NCBI RefSeq assembly: GCF_963675165.1
Contig: NC_087377.1
Coordinates: 7,829,122 to 7,893,121, forward strand
DNA from: Halichondria panicea
Lineage: Eukaryota; Porifera; Demospongiae; Suberitida; Halichondriidae
Length of the DNA: 64,000 nt
Direction of reading: 5' to 3'
Notes under the pieces: generated by a model
What the model was told of the DNA's origin: nothing
Database searches by the model: none
Seen by the model: only the letters and a program-made list of their open reading frames with translations
Position numbers and translations under genes: made by a program
Shown here: positions 21,859 through 32,700 of the stretch, in pieces
Numbering within the stretch: the stretch's first letter is position 1
How the letters are laid out: every line of letters begins with the position of its first letter

Positions 21859-23495
21859 CTGGCTTGTACTATGTTTAGAACTGTACTACTATGTTTAGCT
21901 ACTTCCTGTCATGCTTCTTCAATGAATATGCTTATAACTACTGTTTGACATCACTGTTGCTATAGCTATGCAATGAATTTGCTATTTTTTTTAAAAGCGA
22001 TGGCTGATTCAAGCAAGCAATTGTGAAGGCTGTGTTTCTGCATCTTTATAGAAGGCACTTCAAGAAAGTACACTGGTGCTACTTGTCTACAAAGAGTGCA
22101 AATGTACCCCAAAATATCATTCCACAAGCCTACTGTACTGGCCCAGTGCAGTGCAGTCTCTTTAGTCTGAGAAACACTTGGCAGTCTGGACCCTTCTTAC
22201 TGCTCCTGGTCCCATGCAGCAATGTAATAAGCAGGTTGTGACAACCAATGTTAAAAGTTGAAAAAAAGCAACACAAACAAACCAGTATCGTTCGATTCAC
22301 GATCACGGAGTTCTTTGAAATTTGCCTCCTTTTTGGAACTATTCATCGCTCGAACTTGGCTCTTTTTATGTTGACTAAAATCATTAGTAGTCTGTTTTGT
22401 ATTGAATTCTCTCTAACTCTAATATTGCTAATAATTATTGATTGAATTGAGTAGTGTGTCATTGTTTTAATTGAAACAGTGTGTTAATTTTGTTGCAAAG
22501 GTGGGATATACTGTATTCAGTTCTAGCTGTACATGTAGTTTGACCACAGCCATGGTATATGGCAGTTACAGCAGTTTTAAGCACCTTTGCAACACACACA
22601 CACACACAAATGGGGTAAACCACAATGTAAACCCACAATGTAAACATGGACTACATGCAGGCTAGCCTTGAGTGGTTTCTTACCAAATAAAAATTGGCCA
22701 GTGTACTAACACAACAACTATAGATCTAGCTATATACAGGGTTGCGGTAATAAGGCCTACTCCACAGATGTGATATATGGAGAATGGTGTACCAGAGCTG
22801 AGGTGTGTACTTGGTCTATCTCATACCACACAGAAAAAATAACTAGCAATTTGAAATGTGAACATAATTATTGACAGCAGTGATAGCAGTGGTGTAGGAA
22901 GAGAGTTATCACTTAGAGAGCATGGAAAAAGTTTAGAAGGGGAGCTGATACGCATGTGCACACATATTAAAGTGCGCCTGCAAGGGGGTCTTAGGGTAGT
23001 CCCCTAAAAAAATTGCATGCTCTGGTATTGATTGGTGTATTTGGTACAATTAAAAGCTTGATCTTTGATTCAATTGAGCTTGGGTAAAAAGCAAGCATGC
23101 AGTGTTAGGGGCCTGGTTCCTACTTTTAGTACACCACTGGACTGAATGGACAGTACTGCAGATGTCTCCCATTTGAGTAACCACAATTTACTACAATAGT
23201 ACATTGTGGTTTTATGCTTGTGTTCATGTGTTGCAAAGGTGCTTAAAACTGCTGTATACACTAGGGTATAACTGCCATATACCATGGCTGTGGTCAGACA
23301 GGTTGTATAAGTAGTATAAACTACAACTGAAGCCTTTGATCTTTGGTGCAACCATAGTACAAGTGCATATATACCATTTATCGTTTTGGTAACAATTAAT
23401 GCATTGATTTTTTGGCGTTTGTTATATTTTAACCATCATATCCCTCCCTCATTATTAAATTACGGAAATCATTAAATTTGTTTTTTTGTCTTCAT
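21859..23495. repeat. Inserted DNA between kinase copy 1 and its duplicated flank
   Basis: In copy 2 the kinase end is followed within about 50 bp by ATACCATTTATCGTTTTGG (56903); here the same sequence appears only at about 23371-23490, so some 1.65 kb was inserted. The insert contains an inverted pair of about 75 bp (GACCACAGCCATGGTATATGG at about 22541 against its complement at about 23275, each joined to TTTTAAGCACCTTTGCAACAC), suggesting an element of about 0.85 kb. No supported gene. Confidence 0.55.
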
Positions 23496-23852
23496 TGTTA
23501 TGCCTCGAGGCGTAGCCGCACGAGAGATATATACGGTAAAGCTGACTGTGTGTGTGTGTGTGTGTGACTGTTCCAGCTGTAACTGCTCAACGGTTGCAAT
23601 GCGACGAAAGCTAACAGCTTCTATAGGCTTCTAGCCACGTTCCCTTGGATTTTGATTCGTGGATTAGCAAACTAAAGCTTCTTTCTCGAGTTATGGCTAG
23701 TTTGACTCACATTGAAGGCTGTTGCAGTCTCTTCAGAATCTTTCATAGCATCATCTGTCCGCACAAACTTTCTATTAGTAAAACCAGTAGGTTTTACATA
23801 GGATTGGCAGTGGGTTGCACTATTTCAACGTTTCACCGCTCTTTGTCTGACT

Positions 23853-23900
23853 GACTAAGTAAGTAAGTAAGTAAGTAAGTGAGTAAGTAAGTAAGTAAGT
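23853..23900 (+). repeat. (AAGT)n microsatellite
   Basis: About 11 tandem AAGT units with one GAGT variant, inside the insertion that splits the S-variant repeat. Confidence 0.9.
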
Positions 23901-24455
23901 TTCTTGCCCAGCATTTACTCCAAGTACAGCCATCTCCAGGACATTCTGCACAGGGTTTCCAAACGACTACAACCTGGATTACAAAGCGCTTCTTCAGATT
24001 TGCGATTGCTTCCACGAGGCAGATGACCTCTCAGTCTCTATTTCTCTTACCTTGACAATTCCGCCATCTTTAATGACTCAGCAATTGCGTTGTGGCCAAT
24101 AATAATAGATAGGCGTGGCTAATAAACCGTGCGCCTAAAATCAGTGCAGCAGTGCTTTTCCAGAGCCTGAGGTGTTCCTTTTCTTCACACTGTTCAGCTC
24201 TAGCTCCCTTTCTCTGACAAGCATGCTATATGCACTGGCTAGATATCATGCTCTTAAAATGGCTGTCATTTAATACTGATTCGCAAATTCAACATAATTA
24301 TCAAGCAATAAATTATTACTCATTTATACTATAATTATTAGTCCAGAGATATTCGAGAAGATATCTGATTAGTCCTGTCTTCTCTTCTTGTACTGCCTCT
24401 TGACGTTCCACTTATGCATGTCATGATACGTAAACTGTACTGAAAAAGAAAGGGA

Positions 24456-24996
24456 ATCCGACTAGAAAAACATTTGCAATGTGAAAAATTGCTAGGATTG
24501 GCCAGGGGAACCACAAAAAAGCGTGGGAACAAGAAATCAGACGAGAGCATAACTCCAATCCGTTACAACGTCATGAACATGTACAATACATAGTATATTA
24601 AATAATAGACTGTGTTCCAGATCCACCTATCAGCTTCCATCCACCACATCATTCCATGCAGTCACCAGTACGGTCCGTGCATGTTACTACGCATGGATGG
24701 ACTGTGTGTACCTGTGCTCAACACTGCATGTATTAGGAACATCAATTCATCACAAATCATCATGATTATGTGCCCCACATTCTAAAATGGATGTATAATA
24801 AATATATATTCCACCAGTAAAAATTGCGTGGCATATTGGCTGGGAAAACATGGGAAAACTACCAGTATACATGTGATTGACGTTGTAACGGATTGGAGTT
24901 ATGCTCTCGTCTGATTTCTTGTTCCCACGCTTTTTTGTGGTTCCCCTGGCCAATCCTAGCAATTTTTCACATTGCAAATGTTTTTCTAGTCGGATT
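24456..24996. mobile_element. Inverted-repeat element with about 115-bp near-perfect arms
   Basis: ATCCGACTAGAAAAACATTTG at the left matches, inverted, the right end AATGTTTTTCTAGTCGGAT; pairing runs through GGCCAGGGGAACCACAAAAA, AACAAGAAATCAGACGAGAG and CCAATCCGTTACAACGTCA. Near-identical arms suggest recent activity or gene conversion. No transposase; the open frames across the arms are by-products of the repeat. Confidence 0.85.
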
Positions 24997-25105
24997 CAAC
25001 ATATGAGTTAGCCTTGCACTAAAGCGCTAGCTTTTTGTTAGCTACAATACTCAGAAAATATCTGTTAAAACAGCTAGCTAGCTAGCTAGAGTAAGTCGCC
25101 AAACT

Positions 25106-25730
25106 CCATCAGACATCAAAGTATGTCAGGTAAAAGGGCGTGTAACGCACAAACAAAACAAGACTGAGTCAAACTAATTACACACACTAACAGATGGCCA
25201 TGCATGGGCCTATTATCCAGCGAAAACTTAGATAGGTCAAGTCGCTTCCAATCCGAGCAGTGATAACTTGAAAAAAACCACCGAATAAACCACCCAAGCT
25301 ATAAGCGCTAATATATAGCGCTTATAACTTTAGGCGCTATATACTAGCGCTTATAGCCAGAATATTGCTGACTCAGCACTTTACAACCTCACAAAGAAAC
25401 AAGTGTAGCTCCGCTTTGCAGGGTCGCCTGATTCTGGGAATTGCTCCACTCTGTACTGCACTCTATCTAGATTGTACTCAGCTTGTGTCAGTTAGCTCTA
25501 GCTGTGTAGTTTTTCAAAAACGGCGATCGGTACATTCTGACAAAATCGAAAAATTCGGTGGTTTTTTCAAGTTATCACTGCTCGGACTGGAAGCGACTTG
25601 GCCTATCTAAGTTTTCGCTGGATAATAGTCCCATGGCCATCTGTTAGTGGTGTGTAATTAGTTTGAATCAGTCTTGTTTTGTTTTGTGCGTTTACATGCC
25701 CTTTTACCTGACGCACTTTGATGTCTGACC
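25106..25730. mobile_element. Large fold-back element, about 190-bp arms
   Basis: Arms begin CATCAGACATCAAAGTATGT (left) and end ACTTTGATGTCTGA (right), pairing through AACAGATGGCCATG, TATTATCCAGCGAAAACTTA and CAGTGATAACTTGAAAAAA. The centre contains nested AGCGCTATA palindromes. No coding sequence. Confidence 0.8.
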
Positions 25731-25885
25731 ATGAGATACAAAAGAAAGGGGATTGGAAACGAAATTTTTACGAAATTTTTTGCGTGAAGCATTCCGCGTT
25801 ATAGGGCGTGGCTAAAACTACAAAGAATTATATTTATAGTCAGCATGCTCATTACCTGTCTTGACTGCTCTACAATGTGCTGGTA

Positions 25886-26085
25886 NNNNNNNNNNNNNNN
25901 NNNNNNNNNNNNNNNNNNNNNNNNNNNNNNNNNNNNNNNNNNNNNNNNNNNNNNNNNNNNNNNNNNNNNNNNNNNNNNNNNNNNNNNNNNNNNNNNNNNN
26001 NNNNNNNNNNNNNNNNNNNNNNNNNNNNNNNNNNNNNNNNNNNNNNNNNNNNNNNNNNNNNNNNNNNNNNNNNNNNNNNNNNNNN
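25886..26085. other. Assembly gap (200 N)
   Basis: Exactly 200 undetermined bases, probably a nominal scaffold gap of unknown true size. Open frames running through it are artefacts. Confidence 1.
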
Positions 26086-26239
26086 CTTCATCAACCTGCG
26101 AACGCTTTTTCGCTTTTTAACATTAATTTTGTTGTTCATTTTTCATGGATAAAGTAACGAAGAGGAGAGTTGAAAGTCTGTAGGGAAGGAGCTTTGTATA
26201 ATATCTATTTGCAGTTTGTTCGTTTATATATACAGTCAT

Positions 26240-26440
26240 TATGCCGGCATGCGCAAGGTATACGGTAGTGTGTCTGTGTGTGTGTAGATCGACTGTTACA
26301 GCTGCTCGATGATAAATGAAGCTCAAAGAGTTTCTGTATAATTATTGTAGGCTGCTAATCATAATTATTTCTTGAATTGCAATTAGTTGGCTTTGCAAAA
26401 TAATGCTTACGGTTATGTTTGCTTACTTTGAAAGCTAGTA
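26240..26440 (+). repeat. Hairpin-headed dispersed repeat (S family), diverged copy
   Basis: ATGCCGGCATGCGCAAGGTATACGGTAG followed by a TG run and CTGTTACAGCTGCTCGATGA, matching the S-family body at 2519, 32298 and 43314. Confidence 0.55.
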
Positions 26441-26649
26441 CAACGTACTTGTGTGTAGCAAAATAGGGGAATAACGAGAGAATGAAGTAAAATAAAAAGA
26501 ATTAAGCATTATCCACCAGGACCGATGAATCCATCTAAAATGTTGTAAATTATATGTGCAGTGTATTCATTAATAATGGTACTGCATGTAGCTTCATTGC
26601 CTACACTGAGGCATCATCACCCTTTCAGTAACATTCATTTTTTTCTCAG

Positions 26650-26736
26650 GTCGCGTTGAAGGACACTTTGAAGGACTGCGACTGCCTTTGCTTGTTGACA
26701 GTCTCCCTGGGTACATCATCAACCTATGTAGAAAAT
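26650..26736 (+). CDS. Possible isolated exon
   Basis: An 87-base stretch between TTTTCTCAG and GTAAGTAT, open in two frames. One gives GRVEGHFEGLRLPLLVDSLP and looks protein-like. No neighbouring exon, start or stop can be tied to it, so its gene and even its frame are uncertain. Confidence 0.25.
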
Positions 26737-27642
26737 GTAAGTATTACTTCTCAGTGTATCTAGCAATTATCCTATTATATCCCTAGCTCTTTGCTGGAGG
26801 GAGGAGAGCCTCATTGTCTGGTGGCATGCACTCCACTTGCCCTATTAAAATGGTAGTAAAGAATTTGTTTGATATAGATGTATAATTATACTGATATTCA
26901 TATAAATTCTTTTTCAGAATCGAACTTTCAGTGAATTTCCACAATGGCACAGTTTCAATACCGTCTATTATGCAAGAAAGCAAGCTTCTTAACTCTTCCA
27001 CAACGTGCCCTGGAGTATGCTCACTGTAGCTGACCTGGAGCTGAAAAGATTCCTTTATTAATTTATATTGTGCATACAATGTAGCCTTTTGCTGTATCTA
27101 CATAAAATATTTGCCAGCCATTTATTTTATTTTTTTGTTTTTTTGTTTCTGCTTCTGGTAAAAAAGAAAAACTACCAAGAATGTATTTCCCTTCCCTTTG
27201 AGTATATTTTGGAGTGTTCACAGTGTGTAGTGAATGGGTTCTGAGCGCTTTTGCGCAAGAGAAAAAAACAGCTCGTTACTAAGGCTTGAATGGAAATTTC
27301 GGGGTCAAAGGTCGCGCCCACGGCAGCTCTTTTTATACTCAGAATTCTGGAAGCGACTAATCCGGTAATTAAAGCCAAAGCTTTATACCTCTTCCCTTGT
27401 TGTTCAGTCTTCAGAATAATGTTTTCTAAGCTTCAGAGAAGAGAGAAGCTTCAGCTAAGAGCCATTCCAATAATGATAAAACGGGAACTGACTTGTAGTA
27501 CACGATAGTACACGAATATAAATGTCACGAAAGTGAACGAGAATATCCATTCGTCAGAATCTGACAAACGACTGACGCATGCGCAGACAACTAGTACCAG
27601 GCCTAGTTGTTCGCCTAACCGTTATAAAAGCGAAAACTCGGC
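26737..27642. other. No confident gene
   Basis: A 98-codon minus-strand frame (26783-27079) includes a plausible peptide (GQVECMPPDNEALLPPAKS) near its end, but no motif or splice context supports it. 27270-27600 contains a short duplicated TAGTACACGA and a GACGCATGCGCAGAC segment common around the MITEs of this window. Confidence 0.3.
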
Positions 27643-27733
27643 CTGGGATCGAGGCTAGCATGTATATTAATTACTAGCCTCGATTCAAGGCCGATTAAAA
27701 TACGTATTTTAATCGGCCTGGAATCGAGGCTAA
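27640..27733. repeat. GGCCTGGGATCGAGGCTAG-type palindromic repeat
   Basis: A near-perfect palindrome at 27674-27732 (TAGCCTCGATTC..AATACGTATT..GAATCGAGGCTA), with a further GGCCTGGGATCGAGGCTAG just upstream. Related ends occur at 32075-32205 and 33170-33195, so this is a dispersed MITE family. It abuts the 3' end of integrase gene copy 1. Confidence 0.65.
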
Positions 27734-29461
27734 TTAATTACCTGAGGACTCCGGAGTGAAGTACAACTCATTTGGTATTCCACCTGCTGTGTTTGCAGTG
27801 TTGCTTTTACGAATTCTATGAGTGTTCCATTCCCAATAAAATCGATCCAAGTCAAATTGAATGAGATGAAAGAAGCAAAATCGGAGGCAATCTCTGTTGG
27901 AAGAGTATAACGTAATTATAGTATGCAAATGCATGCATATAATTATATATAATTATGTTGTAATAAGTATGATTCAATGAAAATAGACATCATAGCAATT
28001 ACCGTTCAGGGATGCTTGTGTTATCGTACAAGTCATTGTACATCAAGCCCTATATAATTATCACAGAAATTGGAATTATTATAATTATGTTGCAATCGTG
28101 GATAATTATATCATGCATGCATGTGCATGTATTATTCTAGCTTTAATTATACAATACACTTGCATCTACACGCATGTGTATGTTAAAATTATTATATATA
28201 TTTAAGACCCCGAGGAGAAGCACGATACATGGTAATAGAGATCTCTACTTACTTGAAAAAGTCAATTCACCAATAAATGCAAGATTTTAGCAACTGACTC
28301 CACAGTGCCTCGATTCTCTATGATTATTTATAATTATTATGCTAAAGTATAAGATACAGGTACGTATATATATAATATAATTATACTTGGTTTGATGTTG
28401 ACCTCCCGTAACGGAAGCTGCTCAACCTACTCCTGCTGTCATTATGATTTCTTCGGAAGAATGGCTGAATGTAGGCCATGCAGATCACAGTTCTCAGTTC
28501 CATATAGTCACAGCGTAGCAATCGAGGGACTATACGTACTCCTGTGAATATTTTACTCGGTATAGTTACAAGCAAGCCAGCATGCTTCTTTACCATTCAC
28601 ATGCAGTCTCGACACTCAACAAAATAAGAATTTATCAATTTGGGATTTTTGTTTGTTGTACCCACTTTCAGCCACATAATACGCCTTGAGTATCTACGTG
28701 ATAATAATGTGCATGGTCATTATAATTATAACTGCTGTGCATGTATAACTTGTACTCACCCATCAATGCAGCCATGTATAGAAAATCCATATGGTTTCAG
28801 TTTGTCATGCCCATCACAATGCCACATCTCATTTAGGCCCTATAAATTATGTTCATAAAACAATCACAATCTGAATTTGACAGCGGGCATGAACAATTAG
28901 TATACCTTAACACAATATTGTCTCCGTTTCAAGTGATGTGACTACCGTGCTAGACTTCCTTCTGCATGGGTCTAAATTTGCCAATATAATTATAGTCCCA
29001 TAACTGTCTTCCTATAATTATATACCAGTATGAAATGTATGCAAATGCCAGTTATATATACACTATATGCACATTTATACCTTGCCACTGGTTCATTGTA
29101 CGTCTGTCTAATTCTTTAATTTGCCACATTCTCCTATAACCAATAAGCTTTCCTGATCCTGCAAGCTCTCTCTGTATGCATGCACGTAGACTTCATGCAT
29201 GTAGCCTTGTAGGATATAAAGACAGCAACCATGCCATATCATTACCTTTATTAACTTGTTTACTCTCCTTATATGCCTAGTTTGTTGATATGAGTTGCGT
29301 CACACTCTTCTTCTTAAATTAAGTTGCTGCAGTAAAAGCTTGAGAGTCCTCATTGAAATACAAATTCCATGGAGACTTCTCAGGAACTGCAGTATTGTTT
29401 TGTAAGGGTAGCCTTCCTTAAAATACCTGCTAACCAAGGTCTTTCTGAGCTCACTAACCAT
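27734..29461 (-). pseudogene. Integrase-core (DDE) gene, copy 1, eight exons
   Basis: Minus-strand exons: 29461-29306 (52 codons, MVSELRKTLVSRYFKEGYPY.., HTH-like), 29171-29081 (ELAGSGKLIGYRRMW), 29011-28906, 28839-28760 (NEMWHCDGHDKLKPYGFSIH, first catalytic Asp), 28693 onward (YSRRIMWLKVGTTNKNPKL), 28541-28387 (PRLLRCDY.., ending SSFRYGRSTSNQ), 28317-28253 (RIEALWSQLL) and 27893-27734 (FYWEWNTHRIRKS.., stop at 27734). The order matches the uncharacterised retroviral-type integrase-core family common in sponges, cnidarians and fish. Compared with copy 2 this copy has extra ATTA, TGCA, TA and TACGTATAG inserts in exons 2, 3 and 6, which break the frame. Exons 1, 4 and 8 are clean. No flanking inverted repeats were seen. 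Confidence 0.8.
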
Positions 29462-29705
29462 GGCTAGATTGTTCGCGCAAGATTATGATTTTACTTCTAA
29501 ACTGGAATGACCTTTGACCTCACCGTATTTGCAAACGGCCTCGCTTCCAATGAGTGGTGACCTCTGACCTCTAGTAACTAGGAAGTGAATTGGCTTCTGT
29601 ACTAATTAACACAAATTAAATTCCTAAGGCCTTGCCGTGAAAAGGACTATTGCTCTAGCTCTGTAGCTAGCTATAGCTGTCCGTCCGTCTAGTAGCTAAC
29701 TAATT
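29462..29705. promoter_or_regulatory. Short divergent interval between integrase copy 1 and receptor B
   Basis: 244 bp separate two oppositely directed start codons. It contains a run of related TGACCTTTGACCT and TGACCTCTGACCTCTAG elements, the shape of nuclear-receptor half-site repeats. The left part, up to about 29620, is also present upstream of integrase copy 2. No TATA box stands out. A promoter role is inferred from position only. Confidence 0.35.
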
Positions 29706-32700
29706 ATGAGCAAGCAAATTAACTCAAGAATACTGACTAATCTTGTAAGTAAAGCATGCATTGTGTCACTGCCCATACCTTTTATATACTACCGGCTTTG
29801 AAGCTCAGACTGTGTGTATATTAAACCGAAATTGGATAATTATTACAGGTGCTGTGGGCTATTTATATTGCTCAGATTGGCTCAAAGCTAAAAGGTGAGT
29901 GAGGCTAGATATACCCCTAGTCTAGGTACATTAGATGTGCAAGTAGTGTAATTTGTGTATTGTGCATTGTTCAGGTTCCCTGTTTGCAGTATTCATACTG
30001 CTATTTTTTGTTAACCTTTGCATTTGTTGCTATAATACGACATATTTTCACAGTAAATTGTGTGTGACCCTTTAGCTCAGTGAAATTAATGTTCATAGCG
30101 TTTCTAATTACGCGCAAGTGGTATCATTAGCCTCCTTCATTGCACTGCTACTGACTGCTTGCGCATGTGCAAAATAGATATTTTTTCCCATAAAATTTAT
30201 CGGAGAAAATATCCTAAAAGTCATACACAGAGCTATATAAATTATATAGCTATGTATATATGTATATAGCCAGCTAGAGACAGAGCTATAGGTTTGTTGT
30301 AAAGCTATTTTCTTTCTGACACCTCATTTTTGTGGCCATTTGGGACACAGCACACTACTTAGCAGTGGCGTAGGAAGATTTTTTGCAAGGGGGGCTTACA
30401 GTAGTCTGGCCACGCCCTCCCCAACTTTGTATTCGACTGAAAGAGACTGGAATTCGAGACTAGGCTCATACTGTCATAGATCAATCGTTATCTCTGTGGT
30501 AGATCTATCACTTTGCACTTTAGACTTTTGAAACCTAGCCCATTATGAAATAATCACGTAATTTACAGTTTAATAGCATGCAGCTGGCTGCAGCCAGCCA
30601 GCATGCTGTACTGTAGCTTAGCTAGCTCAACAGTTCAAGCCAGAGGAGGTACGACAAGCGGTTAAGTTCACGTGGCTGTTATTTCTTGATTGAGGCAAGA
30701 AAGACAAAAAAGTCGTTAAAAATACATTCCAATGACGACATTCAACTGGTGGCAAGTAAGCGCCATAAAGAGACAAGTTTAGAGCATAAAACTCAGTGAA
30801 TTTGTTGCTGGCTAGTAGCTAGAGTTTTACAAGTACAGATTAGATTTGTTGTACGAACCAAGGCTCAGATGTTGGCAGTGATCCTATCCTGAATGCAGGC
30901 ACAGAATACTTATTAAATACTCTAAAACAGAATTACACTAAAAACAATAATATCTCAAAATCTAAGTGGTGGTTGAAACTGGTTGAAAAGCTATTTCACA
31001 TCAGTATAAGCAATCAACCAGCCTGATCTTAGAAACATCAAGTGTATTTCGAAAGATACACGCCAAACCAAATCCACTATCAAAGTACACAGTCTTGAAT
31101 GATATTCATGCACAAGTTAATGAGATTCTTGATCCTTTTGGCTGGTCATGTGACCGTGTCGTACCTCCTCTGAGTTCAAGCTAAACATTGCTCTCCAACA
31201 AGGGGGAGCTCCAGCCCCTGGAGCCACCCCACTTCCTACGCCACTGCTTAGTATTAGCTTTATCATAGGTGCTATAGGATGACAAGCATGAAAAAGTGCT
31301 TTCTAGCTACTTCAAGTCACAAAAATCAAGATTATATTTTCTTAATTTCCAAATGATACTCACCATCAGGGGGCATAATTATGTATGTATAAGTGTTGGA
31401 GGGGTCTTTGCATTAGACACAATAAGTTTCCCGGGTTTTCGCAGGAGTTTTAAAGGCGAAACACGGATGGTTTCAGCATACGTGTTTCCCCGCGGTTTTA
31501 ATCGAGGCTTACTTCCAACGTGGGGGTCTAAACCATGATAATTGTTTTTGCTGCATGTAAAATGTCGATCCATGAGCAGTTTTGCTGCTAAACGTCAACT
31601 TCATGAACTACTTGTGGCCATTTGGGACACAGCACACTACTTAGACAGAATCCTATAGCTACATGTATGTTATAGTACGTATTTAGCTAAACTAACACAA
31701 GCATGAAAAATGCTCTGTGTTAGACTAGCTACTTCACAACAATCAGGATCATATTTTTTCATTTCCAAATGACACTTACCATCGAGGGACACTTGGAGGG
31801 GTCTTTGAGATGCATGCATAAGACTCAATAAGTTTCCCGGGAAAGTTATTATCAAGTTCCCGAGGTAAAAGCGAAACACAGATTGTTTCTGAGCTACCAC
31901 ATAGAATTCATTGTGGAAGCATCACGTGGACCACTTCCGTTGCCAATCCCTCTCTATTCAACCTATATGGTTTTACAGAGTATAATTATACAATGTTATC
32001 CAAAGCCCCCCGGATACCGGAGTGATCAAGATTTAACGCATGTGCAAGCAGTCAATACCAGGCCCACTTCTCTGATGAAGTGTGACCTGGGATTGATAAG
32101 GTGGCATATTTTTGCGGATGTTATTTCAATTAGAGTAAAATCGAAAAATAATTGTACTGGAAAATACAATGATACGTACCACTAGCCTCGATCCCAGGTC
32201 GCACTTGATCAGGGAAGTGATAATAGAAGCGCCAAATTCACTAAATTGTTACTACGATTGAGCGCCAAATAAATTCTGGAATTATTTTTTGTTGGTACTT
32301 ATGCCGCGGTGCGCATGCCCAAGCGAGGTATACGGTAGTGTGTGTGTATGTGGCTGTCTGTATATAGACTGCTTACATGCATCTGTTCAAGGATCAACTT
32401 AGTACTAGTAGTTAGCTTTGCACTAGAACACTAGGTATTGGTGGCTGCAAGAATGAGAAGAGAGCTGCAAGGCTCTACTGTACTGATGCAGTATAACCAT
32501 TAATTTTAGCTTTTAGACTTTGTATTTTTGTCATCCTTTTTAGCATCAATCATGTCCCACTCTTTACAGATGCAGCAAAATTACCGTAAGAACATTATGA
32601 TATCTGTGTGTATTAGCAATAGCCAGTAGCTTTATGTTATGTAGCTCTGACACATCCACCAAGGCATCAGCACTCGCTGTCCTTTCATTAGATTATAACG

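Larger units (their letters stand above)
23496..25085 (+). repeat. Hairpin-headed dispersed repeat (S variant), interrupted
   Basis: Starts ATGCCTCGAGGCGTAGCCGC with a CCTCG/CGAG hairpin, then ATACGGTAAAGCTGACTGTG and a TG run. Collinear with the 350-bp copy at 39004-39355, but split after TTTCTATT (23778): the matching CAACATATGAGTTAGCCTTG resumes at 24998, so about 1.2 kb was inserted. The insert includes an AAGT microsatellite and the element at 24456-24996. Confidence 0.7.

Noticed and set aside
22599..23220. CRISPR-like spacing of short repeats
   Set aside because: Only dinucleotide runs and one inverted pair; no regular repeat-spacer structure, and this is animal DNA.
24338..24977. Two mirror-image open frames on the minus strand
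   Set aside because: They are the two arms of the inverted-repeat element 24456-24996 read in different frames.
25845..26157. Open frames of about 90-98 codons
   Set aside because: They run through 200 undetermined bases.
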